Shown here piece by piece: positions 18,558-26,923 of a stretch of DNA of 61,966 nucleotides. The stretch lies in contig JALEHN010000040.1 in the NCBI GenBank assembly GCA_022770525.1, positions 1 through 61,966 on the forward strand, given 5' to 3'. Source of the DNA: Clostridiales bacterium (GTDB lineage: Bacteria > Bacillota > Clostridia > Lachnospirales > Lachnospiraceae). Within the stretch, counting starts at the first letter, position 1; each line of letters begins with the position of its first letter. The position numbers were made by a program, and so were the translations under genes. Below the pieces are notes generated by a model. It was not told where the DNA came from, made no database searches, and worked only from the letters and a program-made list of their open reading frames with translations.

Positions 18558-19823
18558 TCATTTGATTTGATTGCACAAATCAGGAAATACAGAGAGGCTT
18601 CGTTTTAATATCCCTTTCAGGAAGGCAATGGTGATACCATAGTTTGTAAATGGAATATTCTGATCAATACTGCATTTCATACGGTATTTTACTTCCCGCT
18701 CACCAAGCATACAGGCACCGCAGTGAATAATCAGGCTGTACGGCGATAGATCGTCCGGGAAACCTGTGCCTGAAGTGAATTCAAATTGAAGATTCTTTCC
18801 TGTATATTTTAACAGCCATCCCGGAAGCTTCACCGTGCCGATATCATCACATTGTCTGTGGTGGGTACACCCTTCACAAATCAATACTTTATCACCGTCT
18901 TTAAGGCTATCTATCGCTGTGACACCTTTCACAGCTTCCTCAAGAAATCCTTTATGTCTTGCCATAAGAATAGAAAATGATGTCAGTAATATATCCTCCG
19001 GCGTATCTTTTGAAACCTGTTCAAAGGCCTGGCTGTCTGTAATGACCATGGCCGGTTTTTTTGAAAGTGTATCCAGTGTTTTTTTAAGTTCATTTTCTTT
19101 AACAACAATCGAAACAGCATCCGCATCCAGTATATCCCTGATTGTCTGCTGCTGCGGAAGGATCAGGCGTCCTTTAGGTGCCGCGGAATCGATTGGAACA
19201 ACAAGTACAACCCAGTCGGACGGTTTGATCAGATCTCCGACGATTTTTTTATCGGAAACTTCTGTTACAGCCGCTTTTGCAATCCGTTCTTTCAATTCAT
19301 AAATATTCGTTTTATTCAGCGCACTGACATAAATCACCTTTTCCAAATCGTTTTCATTTTGTATCTTCTCATTTGCATCCGTTTCTTTTGTCAGACTGTC
19401 TGTTTCATTTTCAAAATCATCTTGCGAAAGAAGATCTGCTTTATTCATAGCAATGACATATGGAATATCTTTTTCTTTAAATAATTTCAGAAGTTCTTTT
19501 TCTATTTCTGAAATTCCTTCCGATGCATCAACAACAAGTACCGCCACATCAGATTTGTTTAACACCTGTTTTGTTTTCTGAACTCTCAGTGTTCCAAGGT
19601 GACCTTCATCATCAAATCCCGGAGTGTCAATAATGACCACCGGACCTACCGGAAGCAGTTCCATAGATTTTAAAACAGGGTCTGTTGTAGTTCCTCTGAC
19701 ATCGGAAACAACAGAAAGCTCCTGACCGGTCACGGCATTAACAACACTGGATTTACCGGCATTTCTCCGACCGAAAAATCCGATATGTACACGATTGGCT
19801 GAAGGTACAGCATTTAAACTCAT
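18558..19823 (-). CDS. hydF: [FeFe]-hydrogenase H-cluster maturation GTPase HydF
   Basis: HydF is the scaffold and GTPase that receives the diiron subcluster built by HydE and HydG and delivers it to the [FeFe]-hydrogenase. The N-terminal GTPase domain has the P-loop GRRNAGKSS, switch residues around RGTTTDP, DTPGFDD and NKAD. The C-terminal domain has the [4Fe-4S] ligands CTH and HCGAC, matching the CxH...HCxxC pattern of the family. The ATG at 19823 has AAAGGAG upstream; frames starting 33 nt earlier would add unrelated residues. It lies between tpiA and gpmI; hydE and hydG are not in the window. Confidence 0.93.
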   Translation of the reverse strand: MSLNAVPSANRVHIGFFGRRNAGKSSVVNAVTGQELSVVSDVRGTTTDPVLKSMELLPVGPVVIIDTPGFDDEGHLGTLRVQKTKQVLNKSDVAVLVVDASEGISEIEKELLKLFKEKDIPYVIAMNKADLLSQDDFENETDSLTKETDANEKIQNENDLEKVIYVSALNKTNIYELKERIAKAAVTEVSDKKIVGDLIKPSDWVVLVVPIDSAAPKGRLILPQQQTIRDILDADAVSIVVKENELKKTLDTLSKKPAMVITDSQAFEQVSKDTPEDILLTSFSILMARHKGFLEEAVKGVTAIDSLKDGDKVLICEGCTHHRQCDDIGTVKLPGWLLKYTGKNLQFEFTSGTGFPDDLSPYSLIIHCGACMLGEREVKYRMKCSIDQNIPFTNYGITIAFLKGILKRSLSVFPDLCNQIK

Positions 19824-19861
19824 GATCATCGTCTCCTTTCTATTTCCCGTATACAAATAAA

Positions 19862-19884
19862 GGTGCCGCTATAAAAGCTGCACC
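19862..19884 (-). terminator. Hairpin between tpiA and hydF
   Basis: On the minus strand GGTGCAGC pairs with GCGGCACC (one mismatch) across a short loop and is followed by TTTATTTG. It probably ends or weakens the gapA-pgk-tpiA transcript before hydF. Confidence 0.6.
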
Positions 19885-19898
19885 CTTACATCATACCA

Positions 19899-20648
19899 TT
19901 ATTTATTGTAATTTACAATCTTTCCAAAATCCGGTTTTAAGCTTGCACCGCCCACAAGACCGCCGTCAATGTCAGGCATTGCAAATAATTCCGGTGCACT
20001 TGCTGCAGAAACACTGCCGCCGTACTGAATACGGATAGCTTCTGCTGTAGCTTCATCGTAGATTTCTCCGATGCATGCGCGGATTGCAGCGCATACTTCC
20101 TGAGCCTGTTTGGATGTCGCAACCTTACCTGTACCGATAGCCCAGATTGGTTCATAAGCGATCACTGCAGTTTTTGCCTGATCAGCTGTTACGTTTAAGA
20201 ACGCAATCTTAATCTGCTGACGGATCCAGTCAATTGTGATGCCCTGTTCTCTCTGAGTCAGTGTCTCACCGCAGCAGATAATCGGTGTAATACCGTGCTC
20301 GAAAGCCTTTAATACTTTTTTATTAACAGTTTCATCTGTTTCAGCAAAATATTCACGTCTTTCTGAATGACCGATGATGACATATTTCACACCGACATCT
20401 GTAAGCATTGCAGGTGCGATTTCCCCTGTGTATGCCCCGGATTCCTGATAGTACATATTTTCTGCGCCAATTTCGATATTCGAACCTTTTGCAGCTTCAA
20501 GACAAGGAATAATGTCAATCGCAGGAACGCAAAATACAACATCAACATCGTCATTTGCTACCAATGGTTTTAATTCATTTACTAAAGCAACGGCTTCGCT
20601 TGGTGTTTTGTTCATTTTCCAGTTGCCGGCAATAATTTTTTTACGCAT
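19899..20648 (-). CDS. tpiA: Triosephosphate isomerase
   Basis: Interconverts dihydroxyacetone phosphate and glyceraldehyde 3-phosphate. The 249-residue protein has the expected N-terminal GNWKMNKT with the catalytic Lys, the catalytic His in [11 protein letters not shown], the catalytic Glu in [12 protein letters not shown] and the phosphate-binding loop YGGSVSAAS. It follows pgk by 43 bp and is read from the gapA promoter or through it. Confidence 0.96.
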   Translation of the reverse strand: MRKKIIAGNWKMNKTPSEAVALVNELKPLVANDDVDVVFCVPAIDIIPCLEAAKGSNIEIGAENMYYQESGAYTGEIAPAMLTDVGVKYVIIGHSERREYFAETDETVNKKVLKAFEHGITPIICCGETLTQREQGITIDWIRQQIKIAFLNVTADQAKTAVIAYEPIWAIGTGKVATSKQAQEVCAAIRACIGEIYDEATAEAIRIQYGGSVSAASAPELFAMPDIDGGLVGGASLKPDFGKIVNYNK

Positions 20649-20691
20649 AATTAATTCCCCCTGAGGATGATCTAAAAATCAATAGCTACCA

Positions 20692-21897
20692 TTATTTATC
20701 ATTTGCTGCTGCAACGCCCGGAAGTTCCTTGCCTTCAAGGAATTCAAGAGATGCGCCGCCGCCTGTAGAGATATGGCTCATCTTATCGCCAAAACCTAAC
20801 TGGTTCACAGCTGCTGCTGAATCACCGCCGCCGATGATTGTTGTAGCGTCAGTATCTGCCAGTGCTTTAGCAACTGCAATTGTACCTTTTGCAAGTACAG
20901 GGTTTTCAAACACACCCATAGGTCCGTTCCAGACAACAGTCTTTGCACTCTTTACAGCATCAGCATAAGCAGCTGCTGTTTCTGTGCCAATATCAAGACC
21001 CATCATATCTGCAGGAATTGCATCACATGAAACAACCTTAACATCGATATTTGCATCGATTGGTGAAGGGAAGGCTTCTGCCACTGCTGTATCTACAGGA
21101 AGCATCAGTGTTTTGCCAAGTTTGCCTGCTTTTTCGACCATTTCTTTGCAGTAATCAAGTTTTGTATCATCAACTAATGACTTTCCGACTTCTTTGCCCA
21201 TAGCTTTTAAGAATGTATAAGCCATACCGCCGCCGATGATCAATGTATCACATTTTTCAAGAAGGTTTGAAATAACATTTAATTTATCTGCAACTTTTGC
21301 GCCGCCGAGAATAGCAACAAAAGGACGAACCGGATTTTCTACAGCATTGCCGAGGAAATCGATTTCTTTCTGCATCAGATAACCAACGACAGCTGTATCA
21401 ACATAGTTTGTAACACCAACATTTGAGCAGTGTGCTCTGTGTGCTGTACCAAAAGCGTCATTTACAAATACGTCACAGAGGCTTGCAAGTTCTTTGCTGA
21501 ATTCTTCGCCGTTCTTTGTTTCTTCTTTTCTGTAACGTGTATTTTCAAGAAGAACAACGTCACCGTCTTTCATAGCTTCAACAGCAGCTCTTGCATTGAC
21601 GCCGACAACTTCAGGATCGGCTGCAAATTTAACTTCCTGTCCAAGTAATTCTGAAAGTCTTACAGCAACAGGTGCAAGTGACAATTCCGGTTTTGGTTCT
21701 CCCTTTGGTTTACCAAGGTGTGAGCAAAGAATAACTTTGCCGCCGTCAGCGATCAGCTTTTTGATTGTCGGGAGTGCTGCCACAAGACGGTTTTCATCTG
21801 TGATTTTTCCTTCTTTTAATGGCACGTTAAAATCGCATCTAACTAAAACTTTTAATCCTTTAACATTAATATCATCAACTGATTTTTTATTAAGCAT
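20692..21897 (-). CDS. pgk: Phosphoglycerate kinase
   Basis: Makes ATP from 1,3-bisphosphoglycerate. The 401-residue protein shows the N-terminal substrate region [30 protein letters not shown], and the nucleotide-domain ends [20 protein letters not shown] and [10 protein letters not shown] with the GGGASLE loop. Length and motifs are complete. A terminator-like hairpin separates it from gapA, so gapA message is probably more abundant than pgk message. Confidence 0.97.
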   Translation of the reverse strand: MLNKKSVDDINVKGLKVLVRCDFNVPLKEGKITDENRLVAALPTIKKLIADGGKVILCSHLGKPKGEPKPELSLAPVAVRLSELLGQEVKFAADPEVVGVNARAAVEAMKDGDVVLLENTRYRKEETKNGEEFSKELASLCDVFVNDAFGTAHRAHCSNVGVTNYVDTAVVGYLMQKEIDFLGNAVENPVRPFVAILGGAKVADKLNVISNLLEKCDTLIIGGGMAYTFLKAMGKEVGKSLVDDTKLDYCKEMVEKAGKLGKTLMLPVDTAVAEAFPSPIDANIDVKVVSCDAIPADMMGLDIGTETAAAYADAVKSAKTVVWNGPMGVFENPVLAKGTIAVAKALADTDATTIIGGGDSAAAVNQLGFGDKMSHISTGGGASLEFLEGKELPGVAAANDK

Positions 21898-21936
21898 GAT
21901 TCTTCCTCCGAATAATAATTCTTATAAGCAAAAAAC

Positions 21937-21962
21937 AGGTCCGGCCCTTAAAGACCGGACCT
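21937..21962 (-). terminator. Terminator-like hairpin between gapA and pgk
   Basis: AGGTCCGG and CCGGACCT form a perfect 8-bp stem, followed on the minus strand by GTTTTTTG. Its position between two co-directional glycolytic genes suggests partial termination or mRNA processing that lets gapA be expressed above pgk. Confidence 0.75.
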
Positions 21963-21973
21963 CTTATAGGTCA

Positions 21974-23011
21974 TTATGCTAATTCTGCAAAGTATTTGAT
22001 TGTTCTAACCATCTGGCTTGTATATGAGTTTTCATTATCATACCATGAAACAACCTGTACTTCGTAAAGATCATCAGCAATCTTACAAACCATTGTCTGT
22101 GTTGCATCGAATAATGAACCATATCTCATACCGATAACGTCTGAAGAAACGATAGGATCTGTATTGTAACCGAAGGATTCAGATGATGCAGCTTTCATTG
22201 CAGCATTGATACCGTCAACTGTTACGTCACTGCCTTTAACAACAGCTGTAAGGATTGTTGTAGAACCTGTAGGAACAGGAACACGCTGTGCTGAACCGAT
22301 CAGTTTGCCGTTCAATTCAGGAATAACAAGACCGATTGCTTTTGCAGCACCTGTTGAGTTTGGAACGATATTTGCAGCGCCTGCTCTTGCACGTCTTAAA
22401 TCGCCTTTTCTGTGTGGTCCGTCAAGGATCATCTGGTCACCTGTGTAAGCATGGATTGTTGACATGATACCGCTCTGGATCGGAGCATAATCATTTAATG
22501 CTTTTGCCATAGGTGCAAGGCAGTTTGTTGTACATGAAGCTGCAGAGATAATTGTATCTTCTGTTGTCAGTGTGTTTTCGTTAACGCTGAATACAATTGT
22601 AGGAAGGTCATTGCCAGCTGGAGCTGAAATAACAACTTTCTTAGCACCTGCATCAATATGTGCCTGTGATTTAGCTTTTGAACAGTAGAAGCCTGTACAT
22701 TCAAGAACAACATCTACACCGATTTCTCCCCAAGGAAGTTTGGAAGCATCTGCTTCTTTATAAATTGTAAGAGTTTTGCCGTCAACTGTGATTGTGTTTG
22801 CTTCATCATCAGCTTCAACAGTGTGAAGGTTTTCACCGATTCTTCCGCAGTAACCGCCCTGAGCTGTATCATACTTAAGAAGATCTGCAAGCATAGAAGG
22901 TTTTGTCAAGTCGTTGATTGCTACAACTTCATAACCTTCTGCTCCGAACATCTGTCTGAATGCTAAACGTCCGATACGTCCAAAACCATTAATTGCTACT
23001 TTTACTGCCAT
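21974..23011 (-). CDS. gapA: Glyceraldehyde-3-phosphate dehydrogenase, type I
   Basis: Oxidises glyceraldehyde 3-phosphate with NAD and phosphate. The 345-residue protein has the Rossmann start [15 protein letters not shown], the catalytic Cys in [12 protein letters not shown], and the C-terminal [23 protein letters not shown] precedes the ATG. It heads the glycolytic cluster and has a well-formed promoter upstream. Confidence 0.97.
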   Translation of the reverse strand: MAVKVAINGFGRIGRLAFRQMFGAEGYEVVAINDLTKPSMLADLLKYDTAQGGYCGRIGENLHTVEADDEANTITVDGKTLTIYKEADASKLPWGEIGVDVVLECTGFYCSKAKSQAHIDAGAKKVVISAPAGNDLPTIVFSVNENTLTTEDTIISAASCTTNCLAPMAKALNDYAPIQSGIMSTIHAYTGDQMILDGPHRKGDLRRARAGAANIVPNSTGAAKAIGLVIPELNGKLIGSAQRVPVPTGSTTILTAVVKGSDVTVDGINAAMKAASSESFGYNTDPIVSSDVIGMRYGSLFDATQTMVCKIADDLYEVQVVSWYDNENSYTSQMVRTIKYFAELA

Positions 23012-23071
23012 GATTTTTATTCCTCCTAAAAGTGTTTTTAATAAGCTCTCTTGCTTATTCAGTACTCATAT

Positions 23072-23100
23072 ATCATACATAATTTTAACAAAAAATTCAA
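23072..23100 (-). promoter_or_regulatory. gapA promoter
   Basis: On the minus strand TTGAAT (23095-23100) and TATGAT (23072-23077) are separated by 17 bp, 60-90 bp before the gapA start. This is a good vegetative promoter for the glycolytic cluster. The rest of the 313-bp gap (23012-23324) is very AT-rich and I see no gene in it. Confidence 0.7.
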
Positions 23101-23324
23101 GTGAAAATATTAACAAATTAATTTTTTAACAATCTGGACACTTTATATTCGTATTCAAAAATTTTTTTATCTATATTTTTTATTGATTTTTTTCTATTTA
23201 TAAGGTTATTATATATCAGGCAGGATATGAATGACGCTTTTTATACGTTAGGTAGAAAATTGTCCTAAATAGAAAAATTATAGTATCAGAAATTCATTAT
23301 TATTACAGAAAGAGGGTCTTATTT

Positions 23325-24134
23325 ATGATTATTTCTGATTGTCACATGCACTCTTCTTTTTCATCGGATTCCACCGCACCGATGGAGGATATGATTTTGT
23401 CAGCCATCAGTAAAGGTTTAAAAATCATTTGTTTTACGGAACATATGGACTACGATTATCCGATCCAGGGAAATGAAGATCCGTTTATCGTTGATATGGA
23501 TGCCTATCAGAAATGTCTTTATGAATTAAAAGATAAATATTCAAAACAGATTGAAGTGCTCTTCGGCATAGAACTTGGCATGATGCCGTATCTCGGTCCG
23601 AAGTATGATGCGCTTGTATCTCAGTATGATTTTGATTTTGTACTGTCAAGCAGTCATTTGGTTAACGGTCAGGATCCGTATTATCGTACATATTTTGAAG
23701 GCCGCAACGAAGGCGATGCCTACCGGGAATATTTTCAGACGATTATTGACAACGTATCCGCTTTTGATAAATTTAATGCGTACGCTCATCTTGATTATGT
23801 TGTACGCTACGGCCCTACCCAAAACAGACAGTTTTCTTATATTAAATATATGGATATTCTTGAGCCTGTTTTAAAAAAGCTGATTGAAAACGGTAAAGCC
23901 CTTGAAATCAATACCGGCGGTTATACTTACGGGCTTAATGAACCACACCCGCAGATGGACTTACTTAAAGCTTTTAAAGGGCTTGGCGGCGAAAACATTA
24001 CAATCGGTTCTGACGCGCATAAACCTGAAAATATCGGTGCTGAATTTTCAAAAGTTTTAACGATTCTTGAACATTTCGGATTTAAATATTACTCAGTCTA
24101 TAAAAAAGGAAAGCCTGAAATGATAAAAATATGA
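23325..24134 (+). CDS. PHP-family histidinol-phosphatase
   Basis: A 269-residue PHP-domain hydrolase of the HisJ/HisK type, expected to remove phosphate from histidinol phosphate in histidine synthesis. Metal ligands are visible in DCHMHSSFS (His-x-His), CFTEHMD, SSSHLV, AYAHLDYV and GSDAHKPE. The ATG is preceded by AGAGGG. It is a lone plus-strand gene between the glycolytic cluster and the eut operon; no other his genes are near, so the exact substrate is inferred from the family. Confidence 0.83.
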   Translation: MIISDCHMHSSFSSDSTAPMEDMILSAISKGLKIICFTEHMDYDYPIQGNEDPFIVDMDAYQKCLYELKDKYSKQIEVLFGIELGMMPYLGPKYDALVSQYDFDFVLSSSHLVNGQDPYYRTYFEGRNEGDAYREYFQTIIDNVSAFDKFNAYAHLDYVVRYGPTQNRQFSYIKYMDILEPVLKKLIENGKALEINTGGYTYGLNEPHPQMDLLKAFKGLGGENITIGSDAHKPENIGAEFSKVLTILEHFGFKYYSVYKKGKPEMIKI

Positions 24135-24184
24135 TCACTGTTTCCGGTCAATCTCCAAAATATTTTTCGTTGATTAAATATCAT

Positions 24185-24224
24185 AAAAGTCCTGAAAAGC
24201 TTTTGGCGTTTTCCAGGACTTTTT
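24185..24224. terminator. Bidirectional terminator between PHP phosphatase and eut operon
   Basis: AAAAGTCCTG and CAGGACTTTT pair to form a stem flanked by A and T runs on both sides, so it can stop transcription from both strands: the phosphatase gene on plus and eutG, the last eut gene, on minus. Confidence 0.85.
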
Positions 24225-24241
24225 GCTATAAGATAAACTTA

Positions 24242-25372
24242 TCAATCAATCAGCTTTTTATATAATTCAATGATTTCCTCTTTTAAAGGTTTTCTTGGAT
24301 TTGTCTCTGTACACAAATCATTCATTGCATTTTCAGCCATTTCTTCAATGGCAGCTTCAAAGTCCGTTCTGTCAATTCCAAGTCCTTTGATACCGTGCGG
24401 AATCGACATCTTATCCATCATTTTTTCGATTTCCCGGACAAAGCGTGTCACAGTGATTTTGTCTGTAGCACCTTCAATACCAAGAGAATTTGCAAGCTCG
24501 GCATATTTATGTCCTGCTTCGGATTCTGACCGGCTCTCAAGCGCCGCATTATAAGCAATAACAATTGGTAAAAGTACTGCATTACATCTTCCGTGAGAAA
24601 TATGAAATCTTGCACCAAATGCATGTGCCATTCCGTGGCAAAGGCCAAGAGACGCATTGTTAAAAGCTGTGCCGGCCATACATGAAGCATTATGCATATG
24701 TTTTCTTGCTTTCATGTTATCGCCGTGAGCGTAAGCTTCATAAAGATACTGCCATACGAGACGGCATGCTTTTTCAGAAAATGCATCCGAACAGTCTGTG
24801 GCTTTTATGGAGACGTAAGCCTCCAGCGCATGCGTCAAAACATCCATCCCCGTATCCGCAGTGATTTTGGGAGGAACTGAAGCTACAAGTTCAGGAACTA
24901 ATAATGCGAAATCAGGGACCATTGCTTCATCACGAAGCGGATACTTGATGGCTGCCTGGCTGTCAGTAACAACGGCAAATGATGTAACCTCACTGCCGGT
25001 ACCGCTTGTTGTCGGTACTGCAATTAAACCAAGGTCATGACTTCCTGTTATTTTTGAGTATAAATAACGGATTGACTTTGCCGTATCAATAGCCGACCCG
25101 CCGCCGACACTGATAATGATATCCGGCTGATGGAGGTGAAGCTTCTGGATACCACTGATCACAACATCAAGCGTCGGGTCCGGTATGATATCTGAATAAA
25201 ACTCATAATGGCAATTTTTTTTATCTAAAATATCTGTTATTATATTTATTTTTCCGGATTCTACCATAAATGGATCACAGATTAAACATGCTTTTTTGAT
25301 ATCTTCTGTTATTAATTCTTCTAAAGCCTGAAGACCGATACACACTTTTGTCTGTAAAGTAAAATGTTCCAT
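24242..25372 (-). CDS. eutG: Iron-containing alcohol dehydrogenase EutG
   Basis: A type III, metal-dependent alcohol dehydrogenase of 376 residues that reduces acetaldehyde to ethanol and returns NAD to EutE. The NAD loop GGGSAIDTAKSI, the segment TTSGTGSEVT and the metal ligands in GLCHGMAHAFGARFHISHGRCNA are intact. It starts directly with the catalytic fold (FTLQTKVCIGLQAL), with no amphipathic N-terminal targeting helix and no C-terminal one that I can see. It is the last gene of the eut operon, probably read mainly from the internal promoter before eutS. Confidence 0.88.
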   Translation of the reverse strand: MEHFTLQTKVCIGLQALEELITEDIKKACLICDPFMVESGKINIITDILDKKNCHYEFYSDIIPDPTLDVVISGIQKLHLHQPDIIISVGGGSAIDTAKSIRYLYSKITGSHDLGLIAVPTTSGTGSEVTSFAVVTDSQAAIKYPLRDEAMVPDFALLVPELVASVPPKITADTGMDVLTHALEAYVSIKATDCSDAFSEKACRLVWQYLYEAYAHGDNMKARKHMHNASCMAGTAFNNASLGLCHGMAHAFGARFHISHGRCNAVLLPIVIAYNAALESRSESEAGHKYAELANSLGIEGATDKITVTRFVREIEKMMDKMSIPHGIKGLGIDRTDFEAAIEEMAENAMNDLCTETNPRKPLKEEIIELYKKLID

Positions 25373-25426
25373 TTTGATTCCTCATTCCATATTTATGTCA
25401 TATCTATTTACTGATTTAGTCTTATA

Positions 25427-25861
25427 TTATGTCAAATTTAGAAACTGCATGACTTCATCTAAGCCTTCCCCGGACACACTGCTGATTTCAAAAACTTTCC
25501 GGCAGCCTGCGATTTCCAGATCTTCTCTTGAACGTTTGATCTGATTTTCATTTTGTGCCAGATCTGTCTTTGTCACAAGCCCAATGGCAGGCTTTGCAAA
25601 CATACTTGTAAACGATGGTGCAAAAATTGTCTGAGGCTCTGTACAGTCCCGTAAAAGAACAATGTAATCCGCATCAGCACCGGTCACCATTAATGCACCG
25701 TATAATCTTCGGTTTTCCATAAACTCGCCCGGCGTATCAATCGTATTATCGATCACCTCGACAGCCTGCGTTTTTTTGTAATGAATTTCTTCATTATGAA
25801 TTGCCTGACAAAAAGTCGTTTTTCCGGCACCGGTACGGCCGACTAACATAATTTTCTTCAC
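25427..25861 (-). CDS. eutP: EutP family small GTPase-like protein
   Basis: A 144-residue P-loop protein of the EutP/PduV family. Walker A is GRTGAGKTT, followed by DTPGEF and VTKTD, and an SSVSGEG segment near the C-terminus. In Salmonella EutP has been reported to have acetate kinase activity, which would turn the acetyl phosphate made by PduL into ATP and acetate; PduV-like members are linked to microcompartment positioning. Translation starts at GTG. It lies 20 bp from eutS and just before eutG. Confidence 0.88.
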   Translation of the reverse strand: MKKIMLVGRTGAGKTTFCQAIHNEEIHYKKTQAVEVIDNTIDTPGEFMENRRLYGALMVTGADADYIVLLRDCTEPQTIFAPSFTSMFAKPAIGLVTKTDLAQNENQIKRSREDLEIAGCRKVFEISSVSGEGLDEVMQFLNLT

Positions 25862-25880
25862 TGTCTCATCTCTTCTATCA

Positions 25881-26240
25881 TCAAGTTTTAGTAATGACTG
25901 TCGGTGTGAATCCCATCATTGTACCCAATGTATCTAATACAGCATTTAATGATGATTCCACACTTTCCACATCACCGGTAAAAACAAGGGAACCGCTGAA
26001 CCGATCAACAAAAGCAAGGGTGATGTCTCCTGCTTTTGTTGCAACATCGCCTGCGATAATTGCTGCTTCACTTGGTGTGATTGTCAGTATGCCGATCGCG
26101 CCGCGCTGATCTGACAAAATGCCAAGTTTCTGGTATAAATCTTCATTTGGATTCGCAATAACGTGGGCCAGAGTGACCTGTTTACCAGGTACGAACTCCT
26201 GTATAATACGCTGTTTTGTTTCGCTTTCAAACTCAGGCAT
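25881..26240 (-). CDS. eutS: Microcompartment shell protein EutS
   Basis: A permuted single-BMC-domain shell protein of 119 residues. [20 protein letters not shown] and the later [15 protein letters not shown] are close to the EutS pattern of enterics. EutS forms bent hexamers thought to help make shell edges. There is a slightly longer acidic N-terminus and a short segment around [18 protein letters not shown] lies 8 nt before the ATG. It is the first gene after an internal promoter, so the eutS-eutP-eutG end of the operon may be expressed apart from the rest. Confidence 0.93.
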   Translation of the reverse strand: MPEFESETKQRIIQEFVPGKQVTLAHVIANPNEDLYQKLGILSDQRGAIGILTITPSEAAIIAGDVATKAGDITLAFVDRFSGSLVFTGDVESVESSLNAVLDTLGTMMGFTPTVITKT

Positions 26241-26265
26241 TGATGCTGCCTCCTGTCATCAAATT

Positions 26266-26294
26266 ATTTTAAACTGCATGTTTACAACTGTCAA
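26266..26294 (-). promoter_or_regulatory. Internal promoter before eutS
   Basis: On the minus strand TTGACA (26289-26294) and TAAAAT (26266-26271) are separated by exactly 17 bp, with a start expected 15-20 nt before the eutS ribosome site. It lies in the 123-bp gap between pduT and eutS, the largest gap in the operon. A hairpin GCTTTTT/AAAAAGC (26314-26331) lies just upstream. It lacks the 19-bp spacer palindrome of the main eut promoter, so it should escape that control. Confidence 0.6.
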
Positions 26295-26363
26295 CAGATA
26301 ATCTTAATCCGCTGCTTTTTTCCGAAAAAGCATTATTAAATCTGTTCTTTAAATGACTGAATC

Positions 26364-26912
26364 TTACATCAGTGATTCAAAAATCTGTCTGTGAGGGCTT
26401 GGGATAACAACATTTGATACAACCATACCCTCTGCATTTTCGTTGTGGATACCGGCATCCACTGATGCTCTGACTGCAGCGACTTCTCCGGTTAAAATGA
26501 CGAAGGATTTACCGCCGATACCTGTGCCGAGACGAACATCAATAAGATCAACATCTGCTGCTTTAACAGCGGCATCTGCTGCATATACGCTTGCTGTAAC
26601 ACTGTAAAACTCCATAACGCCGACAGCGTTGACATCTTCCGGTGTGGTACTCATGTTAATTGCCTTAATGACCTGCGGATGCACCCTCGGAATCACACAC
26701 TGATCGACAACATGTGCTTCACCGATAGCTGCGCCTGCCTCGATAGAAGCTTCAACGGCTGCAACTTCACCTGTAAATAATATATAATATTTTCCAGGAC
26801 AGCTGGCTTTTGCAAATATCAGATCCACTTCTGCAGCTTTTAAAATTGCATCGGCAGCTTCAACGCCTTTTGCTATACTATTTAACTCTAAAAAACCAAT
26901 GGTTTCAAGCAT
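26364..26912 (-). CDS. pduT: PduT-like tandem BMC-domain shell protein
   Basis: A ~182-residue protein with two BMC domains in tandem: LETIGFLELNSIAKGVEAAD from residue 2 and VNAVGVMEFYSVTASVYAAD in the second half. It resembles PduT, a trimeric shell protein that holds an Fe-S cluster in its pore through a Cys in the first domain; that Cys is kept here in KASCPGKY. PduT is thought to pass electrons through the shell, and PduS is its known partner; pduS lies directly upstream. The start is the ATG with GAGGTGG upstream, not the TTG five codons earlier. Confidence 0.88.
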   Translation of the reverse strand: MLETIGFLELNSIAKGVEAADAILKAAEVDLIFAKASCPGKYYILFTGEVAAVEASIEAGAAIGEAHVVDQCVIPRVHPQVIKAINMSTTPEDVNAVGVMEFYSVTASVYAADAAVKAADVDLIDVRLGTGIGGKSFVILTGEVAAVRASVDAGIHNENAEGMVVSNVVIPSPHRQIFESLM

Positions 26913-26923
26913 AATTTTCCACC

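Noticed and set aside
18835..19302. A 155-codon plus-strand open frame inside hydF
   Set aside because: Ser/Thr-rich antisense shadow of hydF; no start signal or domain.
23500..24134. PHP protein as a DNA polymerase X or III fragment
   Set aside because: The protein is a stand-alone PHP hydrolase of histidinol-phosphatase length with no polymerase domain.
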